DNA of 64,000 nt, taken from contig NZ_CP084737.1 in assembly GCF_024730665.1 (NCBI RefSeq), forward strand, positions 310,001 to 374,000. The letters are read 5' to 3'. This document shows positions 1 to 11,199 of this stretch, piece after piece. Below the pieces are notes generated by a model. That model saw only the letters and a program-made list of their open reading frames with translations. It searched no databases and was not told the origin of the DNA. The translations under genes and the position numbers were made by a program. Positions within the stretch are counted from its first letter, which is position 1. Each line of letters starts with the position of its first letter. The DNA comes from Coxiella-like endosymbiont. GTDB taxonomy: Bacteria > Pseudomonadota > Gammaproteobacteria > Coxiellales > Coxiellaceae.

Positions 1-1211
<1,211 letters not shown>

Positions 1212-1907
1212 TCATCCTTTAGATTGTAAATGAAATCGGCCTTTATCTAACAACAAAATTCGATCCATCTTTGCGGCAAGTTGCCGATTATGCGTAACAA
1301 CAACAAAACTGATATTGAGCAAATTATTAAGGTGCAACATTAAATTAACAACATTTTCCGCGGTATCTTGATCGAGGTTTCCAGTAGGTTCATCAGCTAA
1401 CACGCAACGCGGCTCGGTGACCAATGCTCGTGCAATAGCCACGCGTTGTTTTTCACCACCTGATAATTCCCCCACGCGGTGTTTTTGCCGATGGATCAAG
1501 CCCACCTGTTCAATGTAGAATAACGCCTTTTCTTTCACTCGTTTTAGCTTCATACCACCACGCACTAACAGTGGAATAGACACATTTTCCAACGCATTAA
1601 ACTCTTGTATCAGATGATGAAACTGATAAACGAATCCTAAGCACTGATTACGTAATAAGCCTTTTTCATGCTCATTTAAACGAGTTATATCTTTTCCAGC
1701 CACTTCAATTTTACCGGAAGTCGGCTTATCTAAACCACACAATAGTTGCAAAAACGTAGATTTTCCTGTCCCAGAGGCCCCCACAATAGCTAATCGCTCT
1801 CCTTGAAGCAACGAAAAATTCACATCGTATAAAACGGGAACTCGCAATTTTCCTTCAATATAGATCTTAGTCAATTTTTTACAGAAAATCACTGGTCCAT
1901 TATTCAT
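1212..1907 (-). CDS. lolD: lipoprotein-releasing ABC transporter, ATP-binding subunit
   Basis: This is the ATPase of the LolCDE complex, which extracts mature outer-membrane lipoproteins from the inner membrane and hands them to LolA. The 231 residues show Walker [10 protein letters not shown], a Q-loop in VYQFHHL, the signature [15 protein letters not shown], Walker [13 protein letters not shown] and the H-loop VVTHN. The length is normal for LolD. Its start overlaps the end of the upstream lolC/E frame by 8 bases, so the two are translationally coupled. MacB-type ATPases share these motifs, but the adjacent LolC/E permease supports LolD. Confidence 0.93.
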   Translation of the reverse strand: MNNGPVIFCKKLTKIYIEGKLRVPVLYDVNFSLLQGERLAIVGASGTGKSTFLQLLCGLDKPTSGKIEVAGKDITRLNEHEKGLLRNQCLGFVYQFHHLIQEFNALENVSIPLLVRGGMKLKRVKEKALFYIEQVGLIHRQKHRVGELSGGEKQRVAIARALVTEPRCVLADEPTGNLDQDTAENVVNLMLHLNNLLNISFVVVTHNRQLAAKMDRILLLDKGRFHLQSKG

Positions 1908-3143
1908 ACCGCAGTGCCTTCGCTGGTTCTGTCTGAAAAGCTATAAGTGCAGGATAAATAGTTGCAATTAAACTCAATACTAAGGCAATCAAAGCGACAT
2001 TAATTACATCAGCCAACTGCAATTGAGAAGGCAAAAAATTTACAAAATAAACCGAGCTTTTAATAAATTGTACATGGAAAACTTCTTGAATCTTGTTAAC
2101 AATAGCTGTGGCGTTTAATGCTAAAATTACGCCAAAAATAACACCAATGAGCGTCCCAATAAGACCAATAACAGCCCCCTGAATAATGAAAATCGACATA
2201 ATACTTCGTGGACTCATTCCTAACGTACGAAGAATAGCAATATCTGCCTGTTTATCATTAACAACCATGACTAACATAGAAACCAAATTAAAAACAGCTA
2301 CTGCCACGATTGACAATAAAATAACAAACATAATCGTTTTTTCCATCGCGATAGCATTGAAAAACGAACCAAATTGTTCTGTCCAATTTATGACAAAAAA
2401 ACCACTCGGCAGTAATTTTTGTAACTCACTCGAAGCCACTGGTGCTTGATAAATATTTTTTATTTTAACATGTAACCCATTCGTTCCCTGAGGAAACAAC
2501 TTTATGCCATCTTTCATATTGATATAAGCGATATCAACATCAAAATCAAAGCCACTTTTCATTGTAAAAATACCACTCACTATAAAACGATGAAATTCAG
2601 GAAAATGCCTAGGGGCGTTGTTGTCGTCTGAGGAGTAAAAAGGTTAATTTTATCTCCCAAACCTAATCCTAATTGATCTGCCAACTTCTGCCCAATAACG
2701 ATATTGTAGCTCCCCTCAGTTAAACTATTTAACCGTCCCGCTGTCATTTTTTTATCGAGCTGAGAAACTTTCATCTCTTGGCAAGGTAGAATACCCAATA
2801 CATTTATACCACTAATAACTCCTTCGTTGCTTAAAATACCCATCCCAGTAACAAACGGAGCTGATGCAACCACCTGTGGATTAGCATCTATGGTTTTTTG
2901 CAAATTTGGCCAGCTTTTACTAATATCTTTCCCTGTCATAACAGTAACCGACGGCGCAATTGAAAAGAATTGCGTACGAATTTGATAGTCAAATCCGTTC
3001 ATAATAGACAACACAGTAATTAACACCGCTACCCCTAAGGTAATCCCCAATATTGAAACTAACGAAATAAAGGAGATAAAGTGATTGCAGTGTTTTGCTC
3101 GCGTATAGCGCAAACCAATATAAAGAGCAAGTGGTCGCATCAT
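1900..3143 (-). pseudogene. lolC: lipoprotein-releasing permease LolC/LolE, frameshifted
   Basis: This is the membrane subunit of the LolCDE lipoprotein exporter. The N-terminal half (3143 down to about 2605) has the typical start MRPLALYIGLRYTRAK, the first membrane helix and the periplasmic domain. The C-terminal half has three membrane helices and the usual end in PAKALRYE. The halves lie in different frames. At 2602-2605 a run of four A (T on the coding strand) is one base short; five would restore a continuous protein of about 414 residues, the normal length. Only one permease gene is present here, so LolC versus LolE cannot be settled. The complex is normally essential, so the break is either an artefact, very recent, or bypassed. 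Confidence 0.85.
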
Positions 3144-3262
3144 AGGAGAAACTATACTAAAAAAGCGTCTTCCCTGGTAGAGCTATTATTGTCGTTCTGA
3201 GGCGATACACTAGCCTTATTCAAGCTACATGACATAACATAAAGCAATTTAACCAGAATTAA

Positions 3263-4196
3263 CTTTTAAATAACGGTAAATCTCATAATTGGGCATCGAT
3301 TAAGCAGCCATTAAATATCAGTCAAACAACATTATGGACGGGCACCAAAAAACTGAAAAATTTTCAAATTTCTATCCAATCTCTCGGAAGCAAAGGTCAC
3401 CCTTTGCAGAAGCCATTATTTTGCTTAGTGAACAAAAAATTAAATCTGCCGTTAAAACAAAATCTTTTCACATTGATCTATTTAAACAAATAGATTCAAC
3501 TAGTGAATATTTAAAAAGCGTTAAAAATTCAAATAAATTACACATTTGTACTGCCGAAATGCAGACTCACGGTAAAGGCCGTTTTCAGCGGAGATGGCAT
3601 TCTCCCTTTGGACAGAACATTTATTTGTCGTTAAAATATGCGTTTAACAAAAATATTAGCGCATTATCCGGTTTAAGTTTAGTTTGTGGAATAGCAGTTT
3701 GTAATGCAATTGAAACTGTCTGCCGACCTCCTCAAGATATTTTAATAAAATGGCCGAATGACATCATTTGTGATGATAAAAAACTCGCGGGGATCTTGGT
3801 TGAGATTGAAGTAAAAACACATGAATTATATTCTGTTATTATTGGTATCGGACTTAACACAAACATGGAGGCCGACAATCATAAAGAGATTAATCAACAT
3901 TACACTTCAGTTAAAAAATTGACAGGTATTTATCAAGATAGAAATCAGCTTTGCTCTGCTCTTATTAGTCAACTCATCGATATCCTTTCTTCTTTTGAAG
4001 AAGAAGGATTCAACCCTTTTCTAACATTTTGGAAAAAAGAGATTATTTATTTGAAAAACCGGTGCGATTAAAATCAGGTCAGCAGGAGTTTCATGGAAAA
4101 GGTGCTGGAATTAATGAACATGGGTGTTTATTACTGCGATTATCAGATAGTTCTCAAAGAGCATTTTTTTCCGGGGATACGACATTACTGAAATAA
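3263..4196 (+). pseudogene. birA: biotin-protein ligase / biotin repressor BirA, frameshifted
   Basis: BirA joins biotin to the acetyl-CoA carboxylase carrier protein and, with its N-terminal winged helix, represses biotin genes. The ligase core reads cleanly from 3334 to about 4033, with THGKGRFQRRWHSPFG (biotinyl-AMP loop) and KWPND followed by KKLAGILVE. The C-terminal domain continues in another frame after the six-A run at 4033-4038, which is one base short, and ends at 4196. Upstream, 3263-3413 encodes a recognisable helix-turn-helix (LLNNGK, then LNISQTTLW, then SIQSLGSKGH) in a frame different from the ligase, with a one-base loss near 3413 and no clear start codon. The gene therefore has at least two lesions and a damaged 5' end. 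Its 3' end overlaps bioD convergently. Confidence 0.85.
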
Positions 4197-4834
4197 TTTT
4201 CCGCCTTTCCTCCGTATGGTAATACTGCCCAACAAGGAGCTTTTATCCAATCCTTTAACGTCTTAATATTTTCAGCAAGTACTGGCATATCAGGTTGTAA
4301 ACAATTAGCGATCCATCCAGCTAACGGAATTCTATCTTGCGCAATCGCTGACGCTGTTAAAAGTGCATGATTTAAACAACCTAATCGAATGCCCACCACT
4401 AAAATCACGGGAATATTGAGCAATTTTACCACATCAGACATTAATTCTTTTTCATTTAATGGAACAAACCAACCTCCGATGCCTTCAACAATAAATACGT
4501 CGGCTGTTACCTTAAATGTTCTATTTATTATGTTCACTACTTCATATTTTGAAAAAAATTGGTTATTTAGTTGAGACGCAACATGAGGTGCAATAGGTAG
4601 TTCAAAAGTAAACGGATTAACGTATTCATAAGCTTTTTTAATTGAAGAAGCTTTTTGAATAGCAAGTGCGTCTTCGTTATAAAGCTTATGATTTATCCGT
4701 TGACAGCCAGATGCAACAGGTTTCATTCCGAAAGTAGAAAAACCTTCATTACTAAATTTCCGTAGCAATGCTACACTTACATAAGTTTTTCCAATCCCAG
4801 TGTCAGTGCCAGTAATAAAAAACTTAAATGTCAT
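4154..4834 (-). CDS. bioD: dethiobiotin synthetase
   Basis: It closes the ureido ring of dethiobiotin from 7,8-diaminopelargonic acid, CO2 and ATP, the penultimate biotin step. The 226 residues begin with the P-loop FITGTDTGIGKT, then MKPVASGCQ with the catalytic Lys, and the VEGIGGWFVPL motif (family consensus VEGAGGW). Length is typical. It is the last gene of the bioBFHCD run, 33 bases after bioC, and its end overlaps the 3' end of the damaged birA on the other strand. There is no sign of decay. Confidence 0.95.
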   Translation of the reverse strand: MTFKFFITGTDTGIGKTYVSVALLRKFSNEGFSTFGMKPVASGCQRINHKLYNEDALAIQKASSIKKAYEYVNPFTFELPIAPHVASQLNNQFFSKYEVVNIINRTFKVTADVFIVEGIGGWFVPLNEKELMSDVVKLLNIPVILVVGIRLGCLNHALLTASAIAQDRIPLAGWIANCLQPDMPVLAENIKTLKDWIKAPCWAVLPYGGKAENYFSNVVSPEKNAL

Positions 4835-4867
4835 ATTTATACTCTATTATCAAATGACTTAACTCAC

Positions 4868-5608
4868 TCAACAATTAGACGACGATTTCTTTACAATAAA
4901 GAATCCAATTCGATAAGTTAGTTGGGTATTTTTTATTAGACGCACTGAGGGCAACCCCTCTCCGCTCTTTCGATGAATCAAACAATTGGCGCCTATATTT
5001 TTAATAGAACGAATCGTCTCTATTGGTGTATTAAATATCTCAATAAAATTTTCTTCCTGGAAAGAAAAAATTTCAAAACCAATTTCTTCTAATAAATCTA
5101 CAATAGATTGTGAATCCAAAAAGTAATTTCGATAAGTATTTTTAAGCTCGTTAAAAGTACCTTGCAAAGGCATTGAAAATGCCATAACACCAAAATCTGA
5201 CAACTGTAACAACAATGTTGTTAGCGTATGTTTTAAATCTAACGCCCATTGAAATCCCATATTACATATAAGCAATTGAAAAGAATTTTTTAAAAAAACG
5301 ACGTCATCAAAATCAGCTAAAATAAAAATAACTTTCGAGCCTAATTTTTTATTTTTAGCCTTCTCCAAGAGCTCGTCACAAAAGTCGATAGCATAAAGTG
5401 TTTTGCAAGAAAATACATTAATAATTTCCCGCGTGCTAATACCGGTACCGCAGGCAAAATCAGCAATAACATCGTGTCGGAAATTTAAATTCTTTAATTG
5501 CTTTAACAAATTTTTACAAACTTCGCGCTGAATAAAACTATATTCATCATAAGTATCTGATGCTCTATTGAAAGATCTCTGAATTCTCACTTTTATATCA
5601 TTAATCAT
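4868..5608 (-). CDS. bioC: malonyl-ACP O-methyltransferase
   Basis: It methylates the free carboxyl of malonyl-ACP, disguising it so that fatty-acid synthesis can build the pimelate chain. The 246-residue class I methyltransferase has the SAM-binding glycine motif ADFACGTGISTREI near residue 50, an acidic strand end YAIDFCDELLEKA, and the later motif LLICNMGFQWALDL typical of BioC. Its start overlaps the bioH stop by 8 bases, so translation is probably coupled. The pairing with BioH supports the BioC role over a general methyltransferase. Confidence 0.93.
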   Translation of the reverse strand: MINDIKVRIQRSFNRASDTYDEYSFIQREVCKNLLKQLKNLNFRHDVIADFACGTGISTREIINVFSCKTLYAIDFCDELLEKAKNKKLGSKVIFILADFDDVVFLKNSFQLLICNMGFQWALDLKHTLTTLLLQLSDFGVMAFSMPLQGTFNELKNTYRNYFLDSQSIVDLLEEIGFEIFSFQEENFIEIFNTPIETIRSIKNIGANCLIHRKSGEGLPSVRLIKNTQLTYRIGFFIVKKSSSNC

Positions 5609-6308
5609 TGTTTATAAACCGAGTTAATTGTTCTTTGCATTCCTTTCCATGAGAAAGAAAAATTATATGTCCCCCTTTTGAAATTAAATGGACTTTCGTA
5701 CGGTCATTAAGGCGAATAAGCTCTTCAGAATTAAACTGAACAATCGGGTCTTTTTCTCCAATAAGATGAAGTATGGGGACTTTGATAGATTTATATAATT
5801 CTCTGATATCTGCCCTAAATAAAATTTCTAAATATCTTATGAGGTAATTTTTATTTGTCTGCCAATCAATCAAGTTGTTAATTAACAATGTCTTATAATG
5901 AGCTATAGTATTGGGATAATTAACTAGAAATAAAAAGTAGTCGAATAAACACTTGATATTACTTTTTGCAAGATTAAGAAATTTAATAGCTTCATTTCTT
6001 CTGATACCCTTCCATCCTTTATCTTGCAAAAACCGTGGCGAACTTGATAATAAAATTAGTTTTCTGACTTTTTCAGGAAAAAGTGAAGCCAATTGAATAG
6101 CTACTAAACCACCCAAAGACCATCCTACTATAATACTGCCATCAGCTAGATTCATTGATAAATGCCTTACAATTAAATCAAGTTTTAATTCATTTAAATG
6201 TGGCAGATCAATTAAAGTAAATTCATTGAAATAACAGGAACTTTCTTTTAGTAGACTTGCTTTAAATCCCCAACCAGAAATAAATAATATTAATGGTTTT
6301 TTTAACAT
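5601..6308 (-). CDS. bioH: pimeloyl-ACP methyl ester carboxylesterase
   Basis: It removes the methyl group from pimeloyl-ACP methyl ester and so ends chain elongation in the BioC-BioH pathway. The 235-residue alpha/beta hydrolase has the N-terminal FISGWGF oxyanion region, the nucleophile elbow VGWSLGGLVA with Ser near residue 72, the acid in LIGEKDPIV and the catalytic His in SKGGHIIFLSH. Length is slightly under the E. coli protein. It overlaps bioF by 7 bases upstream and bioC by 8 downstream. No defects are seen. Confidence 0.93.
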   Translation of the reverse strand: MLKKPLILFISGWGFKASLLKESSCYFNEFTLIDLPHLNELKLDLIVRHLSMNLADGSIIVGWSLGGLVAIQLASLFPEKVRKLILLSSSPRFLQDKGWKGIRRNEAIKFLNLAKSNIKCLFDYFLFLVNYPNTIAHYKTLLINNLIDWQTNKNYLIRYLEILFRADIRELYKSIKVPILHLIGEKDPIVQFNSEELIRLNDRTKVHLISKGGHIIFLSHGKECKEQLTRFINND

Positions 6309-7453
6309 AGCAATAAAGCAAGCTGGTCAACCAGTTGACTAATCTGTTCTTTGGTATGAAAGCAATTTAAAGAAATTCGGATTCTAGCAGTTTTTTCAGG
6401 TACGCTGGGTGGACGTATACAAGAAACAAAAAAACCTTTTTCAATCATTTTTTGTTGTATAATTTGCGTTCTCTTATTATCAGCAACAAGCAAACATTTA
6501 ATAGGCGTCGTTTCGGAAGAAATAAGTTTAAGTCCTTTTTCATGACCTTGAAGAATAAAAAATTGTATAATTTCGTTAAGCTGATCCCGACGCCAATTTT
6601 CTGTTTGAATGATTTCGAGCGATTTTAAAGCAGCGAAAGAAATGGCAGGCGGCAAAGCGGTAGTATTCCGATAAGTCCTTGAAAACTGTAAAATAGCTTC
6701 CATCAGATCTCTATGACCAGAAACTATAGCACCAACACAGCCAAAAGCCTTTCCCAAAGGAGCGATCAAACAGGGGACTTCTGTTTGACTTAGTCCCCAG
6801 TAATCACTGATACCTCCTCCGTTGTTACCCAACACACCAATACCATGGGCATCATCGATAATCAGTATTACGGAAGAAAAGCTAAGTAATTCAATTATCG
6901 GCGGCAGTAATGCGAGGTCACCTTCCATACTGAAATTGCCTTCCGTCACTATAAAATTTGGCCTTTTCGAATGTAATAAAAACTTAAAATGAGCAAGATC
7001 ATTATGTCTATAGCGATAATGTTTCGCTTTAGAAAGCTGAATCGCATCTAACAAAGATGCATGGCATAGTCTATCTGAAACAACAATACTTCCTCGATCT
7101 AATAACGAGGTCATAACACCCAGATTTGCCATATACCCTGAACTAAAGAAAACAGCTCGATCGCGATTTAAAAATTCAGCAAATTTTTCCTCCAGCCGTT
7201 GCTGCGGCTCAAAGTAACCAGAAATTAACGTAGAAGAACCACTACCTGCACCATACTTCTGAATACCTTCAATCAATGCCCCTTTTATTGCCGGATGATT
7301 GGCTAAACCTAAATAATCGTTACTGCAGAAATTTACACAAGACCTACCGTCAATCTTAACCCAGTTATCTCCTCGTTCACTGATAGCTATCCGTCTTCGT
7401 AGAAGTTGACGTTGAGTATATTGTTCTAATTTATTTCTAATCTTCGCCAACAT
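6302..7453 (-). CDS. bioF: 8-amino-7-oxononanoate synthase
   Basis: This PLP enzyme condenses pimeloyl-ACP with L-alanine to give 8-amino-7-oxononanoate (KAPA). The 383 residues include FCSNDYLGLANHP near the N-terminus, GAGSGSSTLISGY, the cofactor-contacting IIDDAHGIGVLG, and the lysine region APLGKAFGCVGA that forms the Schiff base. Length matches the family. It lies between bioB (10-base gap) and bioH (7-base overlap) in a tight operon. The frame is intact despite several A and T runs. Confidence 0.96.
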   Translation of the reverse strand: MLAKIRNKLEQYTQRQLLRRRIAISERGDNWVKIDGRSCVNFCSNDYLGLANHPAIKGALIEGIQKYGAGSGSSTLISGYFEPQQRLEEKFAEFLNRDRAVFFSSGYMANLGVMTSLLDRGSIVVSDRLCHASLLDAIQLSKAKHYRYRHNDLAHFKFLLHSKRPNFIVTEGNFSMEGDLALLPPIIELLSFSSVILIIDDAHGIGVLGNNGGGISDYWGLSQTEVPCLIAPLGKAFGCVGAIVSGHRDLMEAILQFSRTYRNTTALPPAISFAALKSLEIIQTENWRRDQLNEIIQFFILQGHEKGLKLISSETTPIKCLLVADNKRTQIIQQKMIEKGFFVSCIRPPSVPEKTARIRISLNCFHTKEQISQLVDQLALLLC

Positions 7454-7463
7454 ATCATCTTTG

Positions 7464-8414
7464 TTAGACTGCCATCGATATAGGCGTTTTAAATCCCAAT
7501 CGACTTAATAAATTAAAATCCCGACCCCGCTCCGGATTTTTTGCAGTTAATAACTTATCTCCACAGAAAATGGAATTTGCACCGGCCATGAAACACCAAG
7601 CTTGAAATTCATCACTCATTTCTTCCCTACCTGCAGACAGACGAATCATTGAGTGAGGAAACATAAGCCGCGTCACCGCAATGGTTTTGACAAACTCAAA
7701 GGAGTCTAAAAGTTTTGTATTCTCTAATGGTGTTCCTTTCATGGGAATAAGTTGATTAATGGGTATGCTCGTCGGGGGCTCAGGTAATTGATACAACTGC
7801 ATTAGTAATGCGATCCTATCTTCTCGTGTTTCTCCCATTCCTAAAATTCCACCGCAACAGACATTAATACCTGCTTCCTTGACATTCTTCAACGTATCAA
7901 CACGATCTTGGTAAGTTCTAGTAGTGATAATTTTTTTATAAAACTCAGGAGAAGTATCTAAGTTATGATTATAAAAATCCAGACCTGCTTCCTTTAAGTG
8001 CTTCGCTTGTTCTTTATTGAGCATCCCCAATGTCACACAAGTCTCCAATCCCAGAGATTTGACAGCTTTGATCATTTCAAGCACCTTTGGAAAATCACCT
8101 TTCGGTGGGCTTCGCCAAGCAGCACCCATACAAAAGCGTTTCGCACCTCCTTTCCTAGCCGCTTTGGCTTGCTCAAGAACAGTTTCAAGATCAATTAATC
8201 TTTCCCGCTTAACCTCCGTTTGATAATGCCCACTCTGCGTACAATAGGCACAATCTTCAGGACACGTGCCTGTTTTAATACTCGAAAGCGTACAAAACTC
8301 CATCTCAGTTATTTCAAAATTTATTCGGTGAACTGTGTACGCCTTGAAGATAAGTTCAAAGAGAGGTAGTTCAAACAATTTAGTGATCGACTCTTGACTC
8401 CAATCTTTTTTCAT
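7464..8414 (-). CDS. bioB: biotin synthase (radical SAM)
   Basis: BioB inserts sulfur into dethiobiotin using a radical-SAM [4Fe-4S] cluster and a second Fe-S cluster as sulfur source. The cluster motif is CPEDCAYC near residue 50, followed by [30 protein letters not shown], and RLSAGREEM with the arginine that binds the second cluster. At 316 residues it is a little shorter at the C-terminus than the E. coli protein. A good ribosome site, AGAAGGA on the coding strand (8422-8428), sits 7 bases before the ATG. It heads the bioBFHCD operon and faces bioA across a shared promoter region. Confidence 0.97.
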   Translation of the reverse strand: MKKDWSQESITKLFELPLFELIFKAYTVHRINFEITEMEFCTLSSIKTGTCPEDCAYCTQSGHYQTEVKRERLIDLETVLEQAKAARKGGAKRFCMGAAWRSPPKGDFPKVLEMIKAVKSLGLETCVTLGMLNKEQAKHLKEAGLDFYNHNLDTSPEFYKKIITTRTYQDRVDTLKNVKEAGINVCCGGILGMGETREDRIALLMQLYQLPEPPTSIPINQLIPMKGTPLENTKLLDSFEFVKTIAVTRLMFPHSMIRLSAGREEMSDEFQAWCFMAGANSIFCGDKLLTAKNPERGRDFNLLSRLGFKTPISMAV

Positions 8415-8462
8415 AAGGTAATCCTTCTAAAAACTCTCCCGGGTGATTTTCACGGGATTCAT

Positions 8463-8491
8463 GTTACTTTTAAGTTTAGGCAGTCTATGAT
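8463..8491 (+). promoter_or_regulatory. predicted weak promoter for bioA
   Basis: TATGAT (8486-8491) fits the -10 consensus at five of six bases. The best -35 at 17-base spacing is GTTACT (8463-8468), only three of six. The two divergent promoters share bases 8482-8491, so one bound repressor could shut both. No full BirA palindrome is visible; only one half-site-like stretch, CTACAAGTC, lies at about 8500-8508. Confidence 0.35.
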
Positions 8492-8510
8492 AGTCTCCTC
8501 TACAAGTCAA
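8482..8510 (-). promoter_or_regulatory. predicted sigma-70 promoter for bioBFHCD
   Basis: On the minus strand, TTGACT (8505-8510, five of six bases of the -35 consensus) is followed after 17 bases by TAGACT (8482-8487, four of six of the -10). This places initiation about 60 bases before bioB. It overlaps the predicted bioA promoter head-to-head, as in the E. coli bio control region. This is a prediction from sequence only. Confidence 0.5.
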
Positions 8511-8538
8511 CTATTGAAAAATTTAAGATTAATAACTC

Positions 8539-9876
8539 ATGAAAAAATTACTAAATTTAGATTCACAACATATCTGGCATCCTTGCTCTCAAATGAAAGA
8601 TTACGAACAATTTAATCCCCTTGTTGTTAAAAGAGCTGCTGGGAGTTATATCGAACTCGCCAATGAGAAAAAAGTTATTGATGCTATTTCCAGTTGGTGG
8701 TGTAAATCATTGGGTCATGGTCATCCAAGGTTACAAAAAGCGTTACAACAGCAAATGGAAAATTTTGAACACGTCATATTTTCTAATACTACCAATCAAA
8801 TTATCGTTGAATTATCACAACGATTAGCCTCATTAATGAAAGGTTTAAACAAAGTATTTTATGCGGGCGATGGCTCTTGTGCCATTGAAATTGCCATGAA
8901 AATGAGCTTGCATTCAAGAATCATTAAAGGCGAACAGCAACGAACGAAATTTATCGCTTTAAAAAATGGTTATCATGGAGAAACTGCGGGTGCTTTAAGT
9001 GTAAGCTGTGTGGGTCTGTATCGCGCGCCTTACACGGCAATGCTATTCGAGCCCTATTTTATTACACCAATTCCTTACGTACTAAACACTCAAGATCCTC
9101 AATGGGAGGATTGCTCGAGCCAATGGAGAATTGTTGAGCGCTCTTTAGAGCCTTATGCTGAGACTGCAACAGCCATACTCGTTGAACCAATCGTTCAAGG
9201 TGCTGGTGGCATGAAAATTTACAGTCAGAATTTTCTAGCACATCTATCCCAATGGGCCAAGGTTCATCATATTCATTTAATTGCCGACGAAATCATGACC
9301 GGCATTGGCCGAACAGGAAAAATGCTAGCCTGTGAGCACGCTAAAATTATTCCTGACTTTATTTGCCTCTCAAAAGGGCTTACTTCAGGTTGGGTACCTT
9401 TTAGCGCTGTACTTACGCATAACGAAATGTATCACGTTTTCTATGATGATTATCAAACAGGAAAAGCATTTCTGCATTCTCATACTTACTCCGGTAATGC
9501 ATTGGCAGCAAGTATTGCTCTTGAAACATTAAATATTATTCGTGAAGAAAATATTTGTGAAAAAGCTATTCTTCTTGGTAAAGCAATGCTTGAAAAAATG
9601 AACGCAGTTGCACAAAAAACCGGTCAATTAACCAATGTAAGAGGGATTGGTGCTGTAGCTGCTGCTGACTTAATCCCTGACCTCACTCGTCCTCGTCTAA
9701 GCTATGAAATTTATCAGGAAGCCATTAATCAGGGCGCTTTACTTCGTCCGTTGGGGGATACTCTTTATTGGCTACCCCCACTAAATAGTGATCTAACACT
9801 CATCGAAGAATTAGAAAATATTACAACTAATGCTATTCTGCTTCAGACGACCAAGAAATCCAACACACCTAGATGA
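8539..9876 (+). CDS. bioA: adenosylmethionine-8-amino-7-oxononanoate aminotransferase
   Basis: BioA transaminates KAPA to 7,8-diaminopelargonic acid with SAM as amino donor. The 445-residue class III PLP enzyme begins with HIWHPCSQMKDY, typical of BioA, and has SSWWCKSLGHGHP, FYAGDGSCAIEIAMKM, NGYHGETAGALS, the PLP-binding ADEIMTGIGRTG and the Schiff-base Lys in CLSKGLTSG. Length is normal, slightly extended at the C-terminus. It is transcribed away from bioB. No strong Shine-Dalgarno is visible before its ATG. With bioBFHCD it completes the pathway from malonyl-ACP to biotin. Confidence 0.96.
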   Translation: MKKLLNLDSQHIWHPCSQMKDYEQFNPLVVKRAAGSYIELANEKKVIDAISSWWCKSLGHGHPRLQKALQQQMENFEHVIFSNTTNQIIVELSQRLASLMKGLNKVFYAGDGSCAIEIAMKMSLHSRIIKGEQQRTKFIALKNGYHGETAGALSVSCVGLYRAPYTAMLFEPYFITPIPYVLNTQDPQWEDCSSQWRIVERSLEPYAETATAILVEPIVQGAGGMKIYSQNFLAHLSQWAKVHHIHLIADEIMTGIGRTGKMLACEHAKIIPDFICLSKGLTSGWVPFSAVLTHNEMYHVFYDDYQTGKAFLHSHTYSGNALAASIALETLNIIREENICEKAILLGKAMLEKMNAVAQKTGQLTNVRGIGAVAAADLIPDLTRPRLSYEIYQEAINQGALLRPLGDTLYWLPPLNSDLTLIEELENITTNAILLQTTKKSNTPR

Positions 9877-10992
9877 AGTTTTCATTCTTAAATTCATATT
9901 TGAATTACTATATTGCGTCCATTTCTTACACTAATACTGATTTACTATACCTTTAAAACCAGAACGCTTAAAACCGGAACACTTTTCACCAACAATAGAA
10001 ACATCTATGTTTCTTTAAATAAATGACTTGCAGTTGTTGGAGTTATATGATTTTTAGATAAGGTTAACGACACATTAAAACAGCACGCTCAATAGCAAAG
10101 TTACTGCTTTCCGTTACGAATCCTTAAGATTCTTGTGAATTCACTTTTCATCGCAGCAGTTAGGTAATCAAAATCCAAAATACTACATGGGGTTTTAAAC
10201 GTCTTAAATTTAATCCTCCTTTATACCTGCCTTACCCTTACTGTTAAAAGATTCGATCGTGCTTTGTATAGAATGAAAAATTACTTACCTTTCTAGTTAA
10301 GCTTGATAAATCCATTCCTATCTCGAACCCATAAAAGCCGATGCTCCCAGAAAAATGATTTTTTAAGATGCATAATTATAAGACCCATAAAGAGTAAATT
10401 TATATTTTTTATTTTTCAATCACTTTAATATAATATTATTGCATCGCTAACTTAACTAATGCTATATCGTTTTAACGACTAGTTTTTCAATTAGTATGTA
10501 CACTGCACGAATAGCTCGCTACAATTCCGCCGCCAGAATCACTAATTTTTAGAATAAATCTACGGACTCCTATTTCCATCACCTTGGATCGCGCTACTCA
10601 CTTTTAACTAAAACCTGTGTGAAACGCTAAATTATTTCTTATCCTAAAAAGTTCGTATTATAACAATGAATCCGAATTATTATCATTAAGAGATAAATTC
10701 TACTTTAACAATAATATCCTACTTTTCCAGGCCTTATCATAGAAAAAAACATTGATATCAATGGAATATTTCGTCAGTTTATTACCTAAAAAACCAATTT
10801 TTCCAATTTTCAGGCGCAACCCACTCAAATGGTTCTATCAAACCATCAACTGTAGGCATAAGACCTACTGGACTTAAGATTTAATCCCTATCAGGTTTCC
10901 ATTCCACTTGAACTTAAATTTACCGAATGAGATAAATTTAAAAACATTTTCCACCTGAAAATTCGTTCTGGGGCAATTTAAAAGGACGCTGA
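9877..10992. other. gene desert between bioA and tRNA-Ser
   Basis: About 1.1 kb of AT-rich sequence has stop codons in all frames. I recognise no protein fragment, RNA gene or repeat in it. It probably represents one or more fully decayed genes. Confidence 0.5.
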
Positions 10993-11083
10993 CGGAGAGA
11001 GCGGGATTCGAACCCGCGTAGGCCATAAAAAGACCCCAGCCGATTTCGAGTCGGCGCCGGTATGGCCGCTTCGGTATCTCTCC
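10993..11083 (-). tRNA. tRNA-Ser, anticodon CGA
   Basis: The minus strand folds into a 91-base class II tRNA. The acceptor stem is GGAGAGA paired with TCTCTCC, with a G discriminator at 10993. The anticodon arm has the loop CTCGAAA, giving anticodon CGA at 11046-11048 for the codon UCG. A long variable arm typical of serine tRNAs follows, then the T arm with GGTTCGAATCC. CCA is not encoded. Confidence 0.95.
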
Positions 11084-11199
11084 GAGTGAAGTCATTGTAT
11101 AGACCGATGATTTAAGAGATTACCATAAGTGTAGAGTTTAATCCAAACTATGGGCAACCTAAGGTTGCCCATCAACCCACTGATACTAAACAGATATTA

